Below are positions 57,901 through 64,000 of a stretch of 64,000 bases of DNA, in pieces. Position 1 is the stretch's first letter. Each line of letters opens with the position of its first letter. The stretch covers positions 2,480,001-2,544,000 of the forward strand of contig NZ_CP014337.1 of NCBI RefSeq assembly GCF_002024805.1. The letters run 5' to 3'. The notes under the pieces were generated by a model. That model was not told the origin of the DNA. It did no database searches and saw nothing but the letters and a program-made list of their open reading frames with translations. The translations under genes were made by a program, and so were the position numbers. The DNA comes from Elizabethkingia bruuniana. Its GTDB lineage: Bacteria > Bacteroidota > Bacteroidia > Flavobacteriales > Weeksellaceae.

Positions 57901-58614
57901 TTAATTACCAAGCTTTTCCATAAGATCGGTTTTGTAAACCTCGCTGATATGTAGTTTTGTGAAATGTTCTCCGTCTTCAGAAATATTGGTGATAATTTCG
58001 TTTGCAGAAACTACTTTTATGGACTTTAGTGCTATGATTTCCTTTTTATTGATCTGTACAAAGTCTTTTTCCGGAAGCATTTCCAGTAGTGTTTTGAAAT
58101 TAATGTTTTTCAGAATAATCACTGTACGGTCATTCAGGATTAGATCTTTATCCCTACTATCTATCTCGGAAGTTTTTATATAAGCAATCTGATCTGTGAA
58201 AATTCGGCTTTTCCCCAGATTGGTATTCCATTCTAAAAAATTATTCTTAGGAACCTCTACAAATTCTTTAGCCTTTGCAAATGCCTGTTGAAGCCGTTCT
58301 TTCTTTATGGGTTTTCTTACATAATCCACTACATTAAGATCAAAAGCCTCTGCTGCATATTCTTTATAAGCGGTTGTAAATATGATCTTTTTATGGGAAA
58401 TAAGTTCAGCAACCTGTAATCCGTTTAATCCCGGCATTTCGATGTCCAGAATACACAAATCACAATCGATATCATTGATCTCTTCGAGGAAATATTTCGG
58501 ATTATTAAATACCCGAACGACCTCTACCCCTTCTATTTGTTCACAAAGGAGCTTTAGATAACTTATAGCCAGAAGCTCATCATCGAGTATAACGCACCTG
58601 ATTGTATTTGTCAT
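57901..58614 (-). CDS. LytTR-family response regulator
   Basis: A 237-residue regulator. The receiver domain has VILDDE (acidic pair), the phospho-acceptor aspartate in CILDIEMPG and the conserved lysine in DYVRKPI. The LytTR domain (about 135-237) carries IAYIKTSEIDSRDKDLI and FVQINKKEIIALKSI. It overlaps the upstream kinase gene by about 35 bases, so it is coupled. The start was moved to the ATG 58614; the longer frame would use a TTG. Confidence 0.92.
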   Translation of the reverse strand: MTNTIRCVILDDELLAISYLKLLCEQIEGVEVVRVFNNPKYFLEEINDIDCDLCILDIEMPGLNGLQVAELISHKKIIFTTAYKEYAAEAFDLNVVDYVRKPIKKERLQQAFAKAKEFVEVPKNNFLEWNTNLGKSRIFTDQIAYIKTSEIDSRDKDLILNDRTVIILKNINFKTLLEMLPEKDFVQINKKEIIALKSIKVVSANEIITNISEDGEHFTKLHISEVYKTDLMEKLGN

Positions 58615-59347
58615 TAAGATCAATTTTTAAATATGCAGTATATATATTGTTATGGGTTTCTTTACTTATAGAAAATTTCTTTTTGTAGAGCATTTTAAGT
58701 CTCTGCTCCAGAGATTCTCCTCCGAAACCGCTATTCCCTTTTTGTAAAGGTGATTTTGGAGAAATTCTGTTCTCTACTTTTATTTCCAGAACGCCACTTT
58801 TCAAGGAAAGCAAAACAAAAATAAAAGAATCATCGGCCAGAAAATCCGTATGTTTAAAAGCATTTTCAATAAAATCAACTGTAATCAGCGGAGCTAAAAC
58901 TTTCTCTTTATATACAGGATCCTGTTTATCAATCTGTGACTTTATTCTAAAGTCAAATAGCGGATTAACTTTTATTTTATTGATTTCTATCAGATTGCTC
59001 GTAAAGTCCAGTTCACTTTCAGGCGTTACAAACTTCTCGCTGCTTTCATACAAAATATAATCCAGCACTCCCGACAATTTATCAAGAGACACATAAGTCT
59101 GATAGGCATGAGACTGAACTGAATTAAGAATATTTTTAAAAAGATGCGGATTGAGTTTCGTTTCTATATAGTCCAAACGGATATTTCCTAACCTGTTTTT
59201 CAGCACTTTTTTATCTTCTGTTAAGGCCTTTTTCTCTTTTTGTAATATACTAATCTTATAGATTAGATATCCTGTTATAACTAATAACAGGAGTATTAAC
59301 AACAGAACTAATGTATTCCCGGAAAGCACAATTCCTTCATGATTCAT
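58580..59347 (-). CDS. LytS-type sensor histidine kinase (short)
   Basis: A 255-residue kinase with one N-terminal transmembrane helix (about 12-30), a coiled segment (32-55) and the His_kinase domain. The H-box reads ETKLNPHLFKNILN (His68) rather than the usual QLNPHFLFNTLN, and an N-box is present in VDFIENAFKH. There is no large sensory domain, so it may respond through membrane partners. It overlaps the response regulator gene and precedes it on the same strand. Confidence 0.87.
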   Translation of the reverse strand: MNHEGIVLSGNTLVLLLILLLLVITGYLIYKISILQKEKKALTEDKKVLKNRLGNIRLDYIETKLNPHLFKNILNSVQSHAYQTYVSLDKLSGVLDYILYESSEKFVTPESELDFTSNLIEINKIKVNPLFDFRIKSQIDKQDPVYKEKVLAPLITVDFIENAFKHTDFLADDSFIFVLLSLKSGVLEIKVENRISPKSPLQKGNSGFGGESLEQRLKMLYKKKFSISKETHNNIYTAYLKIDLNDKYNQVRYTR

Positions 59348-59744
59348 AAATCACTTCTTGTATGGTGCAAAGATATAGCTTAATTCATTACAAAATATTC
59401 GCCTGATTTTAGGTCAGGTAAAAGTTTACAAACACAAATTAATATATTACAAGTATTGTTTTACGGTAAAAATATTTCTAACATTTAGCCATTAAGATAA
59501 TTAAGGTTTAAGTGAACATTGCTAAGCGTTAATGGCTTCGCGTTCCTTAAAAAACTGGACAACTGGCAAGAAAACATTGCGGTTGAAGTTTGAAAATTTA
59601 TAAATACAAGTCCACAATTTTATGGCACAGGAAAATCAAAGATTCAGCCTTGCCAAGGCTACTGTGTCTTAAAAAAACAGAGGAATATAAACGTAACCTG
59701 TGACTTAGTGTTAAAATTCACCACAGCTTCAGAATTCAAACAAA
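59348..59744. other. Non-coding spacer, little recognisable content
   Basis: No frame with coding character is seen on either strand. It contains a 15-base near-palindrome (AGCCTTG-C-CAAGGCT at 59646-59660) and AT-rich tracts. Its 3' end supplies the promoter of the thiamine operon. Confidence 0.5.
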
Positions 59745-59774
59745 TTGTTATCTGTAAAAAGTTTTATACATTTG
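59745..59774 (+). promoter_or_regulatory. Ideal flavobacterial promoter of the thiamine operon
   Basis: TTG at 59745-59747, exactly 19 bases, then TACATTTG at 59767-59774. Transcription would start at the 5' edge of the riboswitch. Confidence 0.85.
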
Positions 59775-59779
59775 TGTAC

Positions 59780-59855
59780 GCTTTAGGGGTATTCTGAAAA
59801 GAATTGAGAGAGTCCCTTTGAACCTGATACGGCTTACACCGACGTAGGGAAAAGC
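59780..59855 (+). ncRNA. TPP riboswitch (THI element)
   Basis: Conserved core elements are in order: AGGGGT (P1/P2 side), a TTGAGAGAG T-loop-like region, CCCTTTGAACCTGAT and CGACGTAGGGAA. The outer P1 pairs GCTTT (59780-59784) with AAAGC (59851-59855). It senses thiamine pyrophosphate and controls thiM-thiE-thiD-tenA. Confidence 0.93.
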
Positions 59856-59884
59856 AAAAAGAAAGCTTTCAAGCTTTTGCTTTT
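59850..59884 (+). promoter_or_regulatory. Expression-platform hairpins of the TPP riboswitch
   Basis: AAAAGCAAAAAG (59850-59861) can pair with CTTTTGCTTTT (59874-59884). A shorter alternative is AAAGC (59862-59866) with GCTTT (59873-59877). The long hairpin shares bases with P1 of the aptamer, so the two are mutually exclusive; T tracts follow. Which one terminates is not settled. Confidence 0.6.
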
Positions 59885-59917
59885 GTTTCAGATACTTTCC
59901 TAAGGCCAGTTTAATTA

Positions 59918-60721
59918 ATGACTATGGAAGAAATACTCTGGAAACACATTCTGTCAGTAAGACAAAAATCCCCACTTGTACATAACATAACCAATTTTGT
60001 GGTCATGAACAATACGGCTAATGCATTATTAGCTGTAGGAGCCTCTCCTATTATGGCTCATGCCTCTTCTGAAGTAAAAGAAATGGTTAATATATCTTCA
60101 GCTTTAGTTATTAATATCGGAACCCTTGATGAGACATGGACAGAGTCCATGTTAATTGCTGCGGAAGAAGCCTCTTCACTTGAAAAACCATGGATATTAG
60201 ACCCGGTGGGTGCCGGAGCAACAACTTTTAGAGATGCTACACTTAGCAAGTTGCTGCATTGCCACCCAACTGTAATCCGTGGAAACGCTTCCGAAATTAT
60301 TGCACTTGCAAAAGCTAACAAAACCACAACTAAAGGTGTAGATAGTACTAAAGCAAGCCTGGAAGCTCTAGATTCAGCAAAAATTCTCAATGAGCAATAT
60401 GGAGCTATTATCTGCATTTCCGGAGAGAAAGATATTATTATCGACAGAGAGAAAATTATATTTATTAGTAACGGACATTCACTAATGACAAAAGTTACCG
60501 GATTAGGCTGCTCCGCATCTGCACTAATAGGAGCTTTTATCGGTTGTATTGAGAATAAAACTGAAGCTACCGCTGCCGCAATGGCATTATTGGGAATTTC
60601 AGGAGAAGTTGCTGTACAAGAAAGTAAAGGACCCGGAAGTTTACAAATGAACCTCATTGATAAACTTTACAACATAACTAAGGAAGAATTCATAAGCCAT
60701 ATAAAAATATCGATGTCATGA
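59918..60721 (+). CDS. thiM: Hydroxyethylthiazole kinase
   Basis: A 267-residue ribokinase-like enzyme that phosphorylates 4-methyl-5-(2-hydroxyethyl)thiazole with ATP, a salvage step in thiamine synthesis. It has HNITNFVVMNNTANALLAVG, the PVGAGAT phosphate loop and VTGLGCSASALIGAF, with the catalytic cysteine typical of ThiM. Length is normal. It is the first gene after the riboswitch; its TGA overlaps the thiE ATG. ATG codons at 59918 and 59924 are both possible. Confidence 0.95.
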   Translation: MTMEEILWKHILSVRQKSPLVHNITNFVVMNNTANALLAVGASPIMAHASSEVKEMVNISSALVINIGTLDETWTESMLIAAEEASSLEKPWILDPVGAGATTFRDATLSKLLHCHPTVIRGNASEIIALAKANKTTTKGVDSTKASLEALDSAKILNEQYGAIICISGEKDIIIDREKIIFISNGHSLMTKVTGLGCSASALIGAFIGCIENKTEATAAAMALLGISGEVAVQESKGPGSLQMNLIDKLYNITKEEFISHIKISMS

Positions 60722-61356
60722 GTATAACTTCTTTATTTCCCTATCAACTCTATTTAGTGATCTCTGAAGAAGCCTGCAAAGGCAAAAATTTTCTTGAAGT
60801 AGCTGAAGAGTCTATTCTGGGCGGCGTAGACATTATTCAGCTTCGCGAAAAACACTGTACTACTGCAGATTTTATAAGAAAATCACAGCAGCTAAAGGAT
60901 ATAACAGATAAGTATAATATTCCGTTGATTATAAATGATAATTCCGAAGTTGCCAAAACGTTAAATACTCACGGTATTCATGTTGGGAACAACGATATTT
61001 CTCCGGTAGAGCTCAGACAACAAGATTTCTGGAAGAATAAACTTATCGGCTATTCCATTGAATATGCAGATCAGCTTTATAATGAACATACACAAACATC
61101 CGATTATCTCGGAATAAGTCCTGTATTTGCGACAACAACCAAAACCGATACCGTAACAGAATGGGGACTGGAAGGCATTACAAAAATCCGTTCCATTACC
61201 ACTAAACCATTGGTTGCCATTGGAAACATCTCATTACAAAATGCAACTGAAGTAATACAAGCCGGTGCAGATTGTATCGCTGTTGTTTCAGCTATTTGCA
61301 GTGCTAATGATCCACAAAAAGCAGCTTATGCACTTAAAAACAAAATTTTAAAATGA
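60718..61356 (+). CDS. thiE: Thiamine-phosphate synthase
   Basis: A 212-residue TIM-barrel enzyme that joins HMP-pyrophosphate and thiazole phosphate to form thiamine phosphate. It has IIQLREKH, LIINDN, GIHVGNNDISP, YLGISPVFATTTK and VAIGNIS, all ThiE patterns. Its ATG overlaps the thiM stop by four bases, and its own stop overlaps the thiD start, so translation is coupled along the operon. Confidence 0.95.
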   Translation: MSITSLFPYQLYLVISEEACKGKNFLEVAEESILGGVDIIQLREKHCTTADFIRKSQQLKDITDKYNIPLIINDNSEVAKTLNTHGIHVGNNDISPVELRQQDFWKNKLIGYSIEYADQLYNEHTQTSDYLGISPVFATTTKTDTVTEWGLEGITKIRSITTKPLVAIGNISLQNATEVIQAGADCIAVVSAICSANDPQKAAYALKNKILK

Positions 61357-62186
61357 AAAAATATACAAGTCCGTCTGTCTTAACCATAGCAGGTTTTGAT
61401 GGTAGTGGCGGCGCCGGAATTCAGGCGGATATCAAAACTTTTTCAGCCTTAGGCTGTTTTGCTACGTCTGTATTGACTGCTCTTCCGGTACAAAATACAC
61501 AGGGTGTACGAAAAATATATTCAATCCCGGAAGAAGCTGTTGCAGATCAGATTGAAGCGATACTGGACGACATTTTCCCCTCAGCTATTAAAATAGGTAT
61601 GGTACATACTCCACAATTAGTAGATATTATTGCCAATACCCTGAATAAATACGATAAAGTACCTATTGTATTCGATCCCGTAATGGTAGCCACCAGCGGG
61701 CATAGACTTATAGAAGAGGAAACTATTACAGCTATTGTTCAGAGGTTATTTCCAGTTGCTGACGTTATAACCCCTAATATGGATGAAGCATCAATTTTGG
61801 CTAATATGCAGGTAAAAACATTAGATGATATGTATACCGCAGGCAAAAGAATATTAGATCTGGGATGTAAAAGTGCTCTACTAAAAGGAGGGCACCAGGA
61901 AACAGATATAATAACTTCATTATATTTTGATGAATCAGGGAAAATATCTTCTTTTGAAACTGAAAAATTCCAAACCAACAATACTCATGGCTCAGGATGT
62001 ACTTTATCCTCAGCTATTGCAGCTTATTTAGCACAAGGCAAAAATATATCCGATGCTGTTTCGCTGGGGCAACAATATGTTTTTGAAGCTATAAAAAGCG
62101 CAAAGGATTTAAAAATAGGCAAAGGAAATGGCCCGCTTAATCATTTTTTCAACCCTCAAAAATTAATTATACATGAAATGGTCTGA
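61353..62186 (+). CDS. thiD: Bifunctional HMP kinase/HMP-phosphate kinase
   Basis: A 277-residue ribokinase-family enzyme that phosphorylates hydroxymethylpyrimidine twice. It has TIAGFDGSGGAGIQADIKTF, FDPVMVATSGHRL, ADVITPNMDEA and the ATP/anion-hole motif NTHGSGCTLSSAIAAYLA with its catalytic cysteine. The start overlaps the thiE stop (ATGA), and tenA begins 14 bases before the thiD stop. Confidence 0.95.
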   Translation: MKKYTSPSVLTIAGFDGSGGAGIQADIKTFSALGCFATSVLTALPVQNTQGVRKIYSIPEEAVADQIEAILDDIFPSAIKIGMVHTPQLVDIIANTLNKYDKVPIVFDPVMVATSGHRLIEEETITAIVQRLFPVADVITPNMDEASILANMQVKTLDDMYTAGKRILDLGCKSALLKGGHQETDIITSLYFDESGKISSFETEKFQTNNTHGSGCTLSSAIAAYLAQGKNISDAVSLGQQYVFEAIKSAKDLKIGKGNGPLNHFFNPQKLIIHEMV

Positions 62187-62823
62187 ATATACCTGGAAGC
62201 AAATAGAAGAATATTATCAGTCGATACTTGTAATGCCTTTTGTTAAAGAATTGGCGGAAGGAAGTCTCTCAAAAGAGAAATTTCAGTTTTATATGGCTCA
62301 GGATTCTTTATACCTCGAGCATTTCGGACGTGCACTTGCAATAATAGGAGCCAGAGCATATAATATTAATGATGTTTTATCTTATATGCGTTTTGCAGAA
62401 AATGCTATCGTTGTAGAAAATGCATTACACGAGTCTTATTTCAAAGATTTCGATGTTAAAGAAAAAGGGAAAATGCAGCCTGTTTGTCATCACTATGTTC
62501 ATTTCTTAAAAAGTACTGCTGCATTAGACGCTGTGGAAATTGCAATGGCAGCTGTCCTACCGTGCTTCTGGATTTATCAAAAAGTAGGTGATTATATATA
62601 TGAGCATAAAAAAACAGATAACAATCCATATAAGAAATGGATTGACACTTATAGCGGTGAAGAGTTTGCACTTGCGGTTCGGCAAGCTATTGAAATTTGT
62701 GATAGAGCAGCCGAGGCAACCACTCCGGAAATCAGAGCTAAAATGACAGAAGCCTTCATTACAGCAACACAAATGGAATATTATTTCTGGCAGGCAGCCT
62801 ACGAACTAAAATCCTGGATATAA
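62173..62823 (+). CDS. tenA: Thiaminase II (aminopyrimidine aminohydrolase)
   Basis: A 216-residue all-helical TenA protein that hydrolyses aminopyrimidine derived from broken thiamine so HMP can be re-used. It has FYMAQDSLYLEHFGRALAI near residue 40, MAAVLPCFWIYQKVG with the catalytic cysteine and IDTYSGEEF. The start at 62173 lies within thiD. The gene set thiM-thiE-thiD-tenA is a salvage operon: no de novo thiC or thiG is here. Confidence 0.93.
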   Translation: MKWSEYTWKQIEEYYQSILVMPFVKELAEGSLSKEKFQFYMAQDSLYLEHFGRALAIIGARAYNINDVLSYMRFAENAIVVENALHESYFKDFDVKEKGKMQPVCHHYVHFLKSTAALDAVEIAMAAVLPCFWIYQKVGDYIYEHKKTDNNPYKKWIDTYSGEEFALAVRQAIEICDRAAEATTPEIRAKMTEAFITATQMEYYFWQAAYELKSWI

Positions 62824-62831
62824 AAATAAAG

Positions 62832-62850
62832 CCCTGAGAAATTCAGGGTT
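62832..62850 (+). terminator. Weak terminator after tenA
   Basis: CCCTGA (62832-62837) pairs with TCAGGG (62843-62848), a 6-bp stem followed by TTTGT. Confidence 0.55.
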
Positions 62851-62952
62851 TGTCTTATTTATGATAAGAAACGGACATTATAATTAATAAAAAATAAAAT
62901 TTAAATATCTGATTTAATTATATTTACATATAATCCATAAGATAAAATCAAT

Positions 62953-63642
62953 ATGATTGGTATTATAGCAGAGCTGGCTATTTCATGGCTTTTACTTTGG
63001 TTGTTTGCCAAAACTAATCTGGAAGTTTTAGGGCTTCTTCCATCAAAAAACAGATTAATTAATGCTGGTATCGGCTTATTATTATCCGGAATATGCTGTA
63101 TAATCTACCATGTATTGAAAACATATCCCGCAGATAACAATTGGATACTAAATAAACAAATTTCTTTTACAGCCATATTAAAAAGTACCTGGTGGACTTT
63201 TAAATCAGTACTATTTGAAGAGCTTATATTCAGAGGTGCTATTTTATATTTGCTAACAAGGACATTGAGTGTAAAAACATCATGTTTTTTATCCGCTATT
63301 GCTTTCGGAATTTATCATCTTTTTTCCTATAATGCCTTTGGTAATCCTGTACAGATGGTTATTGTATTCTTAATGACAGCAATTTTAGGTCTTGCATTAG
63401 CTTATAGTTTTACTAAAACTCAATCCCTTTACTTGCCTGTTAGCTTACATTTCGGATGGAATTTCTTTAATATTGTTATTTTCTCAAGCGGTCCACTTGG
63501 ATCACAACTCTTTATAAAAGCAAATGCAAATAAATTACAAGATGGCTTATCATTAGTAATCTTAGTATTTCAGGCAATAGCATTACCTCTTCTTATATGG
63601 TGGTATTTAAGCTATATTTCAAAAAAGCCTAAACAGATTTAA
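62953..63642 (+). CDS. CPBP family intramembrane protease-like protein
   Basis: A 229-residue multi-pass protein (about 6-7 helices) with the three CPBP motifs: EELIFRGAI, a histidine in GIYHLFSY and HFGWNFFN. It is the second family member in the window and differs considerably from the one at 13659. Function is unknown; CPBP proteins act as intramembrane endopeptidases. It ends 25 bases before the convergent AraC-like gene. Confidence 0.85.
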   Translation: MIGIIAELAISWLLLWLFAKTNLEVLGLLPSKNRLINAGIGLLLSGICCIIYHVLKTYPADNNWILNKQISFTAILKSTWWTFKSVLFEELIFRGAILYLLTRTLSVKTSCFLSAIAFGIYHLFSYNAFGNPVQMVIVFLMTAILGLALAYSFTKTQSLYLPVSLHFGWNFFNIVIFSSGPLGSQLFIKANANKLQDGLSLVILVFQAIALPLLIWWYLSYISKKPKQI

Positions 63643-63667
63643 ATTTCTATCTAGGCTTCATTAAAGG

Positions 63668-64000
63668 TTATTCATTTGTAGATGATTTCATATCATCTAT
63701 ATCTTTTTTCCTCTTTTTAATAAATTCAGTTGGGCGAAGTCCATTAATTTCCTGAAATAAATCGGAAAAATTCTGCCTTGAAGCTATTCCACATTCATCT
63801 GATAAACTCTGAATTGTATAATTGAGATATTTTTCATTTTCATACATCAGTTGTGTGATATAATTTATTCTCAGGATCCCTAGATATCTACTAAAGTTCA
63901 TCCCCTTTGTCTCATTAATAAATTGAGAAAGGTAAGTACTGTTTGTTTCAAAAGTACCTGCAAGTTTATTTAATGTAACTCCTTTTTCGAGGAATTGTTT
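63668..64000 (-). CDS. AraC-family regulator, start beyond window
   Basis: On the minus strand the frame stays open to base 64000, so the gene is cut by the window end; only about 110 C-terminal residues are visible. They hold both AraC helix-turn-helix units: LNKLAGTFETNSTYLSQFINE then YTIQSLSDECGIASRQNFSDLFQ, followed by an acidic tail (DIDDMKSSTNE). The internal ATG at 63901 is not the real start. The sensory part, if any, lies outside. Confidence 0.88.
   Translation of the reverse strand, partial: KQFLEKGVTLNKLAGTFETNSTYLSQFINETKGMNFSRYLGILRINYITQLMYENEKYLNYTIQSLSDECGIASRQNFSDLFQEINGLRPTEFIKKRKKDIDDMKSSTNE

Noticed and set aside
60058-60657. 199-residue minus-strand frame inside thiM
   Set aside because: It lies wholly inside an unmistakable thiM gene and has no recognisable motif.

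Overview
The window looks like a chromosomal segment from a low-GC member of the Bacteroidota, class Flavobacteriia, most likely the Chryseobacterium/Elizabethkingia group. The evidence is the repeated flavobacterial promoter -7 element TAnnTTTG ahead of many genes, families typical of the phylum (DUF5686, GLPGLI, S46 dipeptidyl peptidase, LytS/LytTR pairs, large M16 peptidase) and AT-rich spacers. The genus is an inference from gene style, not from a search.

Layout. 1-14.4 kb: the end of an ABC exporter operon, alaS, a short-chain dehydrogenase, a secreted nuclease, a type B carboxylesterase, a DUF5686 outer-membrane protein, ligA, a Fur-family regulator and a CPBP protease. 14.5-18.4 kb: a LytS/LytTR two-component pair and a His-rich P1B metal ATPase. 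18.5-19.3 kb: a very AT-rich two-gene cassette (ParB-like fold plus HAD phosphatase-like). 19.4-29.8 kb: a complete potassium-uptake locus. It holds an NtrC-type sigma-54 response regulator, tandem dyad sites, two unannotated membrane micro-ORFs, kdpF, kdpA, kdpB, kdpC, an outer-membrane porin, a stand-alone KdpD sensor domain and a separate histidine kinase. 29.9-43.6 kb: MgtC-like protein, ParB-like protein, NlpE-like lipoprotein, a DPP11-type peptidase, GH3 glucosidase, PutP-like symporter, M16 peptidase, aspartase and an amidase lipoprotein.

43.7-45.0 kb: a tRNA cluster Ser(GCU)-Pro(UGG)-Arg(UCU)-Pro(UGG)-Arg(UCU). It runs directly into two tandem 358-bp units. Each unit carries a hairpin, a tiny GIY-YIG nuclease frame and a chimeric pseudo-tRNA whose 3' part matches the functional tRNA-Arg. 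This is the most unusual structure in the window and looks like a selfish element that uses tRNA genes.

45.1-64 kb: two serine beta-lactamase-like hydrolases, a GNAT, a PhzF protein, a GLPGLI protein, an alpha/beta hydrolase lipoprotein, an AraC regulator with an epimerase-like gene, a degenerate palindromic repeat, two unknown genes, a CPA2 antiporter, a second LytS/LytTR pair, a TPP-riboswitch-controlled thiamine salvage operon (thiM-thiE-thiD-tenA), a CPBP protease and the 3' part of an AraC regulator cut by the window end.

Many start codons were chosen because a longer frame would begin inside or upstream of a TAnnTTTG promoter element, or would need a TTG start when a good ATG follows. 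All function calls come from motif recognition by eye. No alignment or database search was run.
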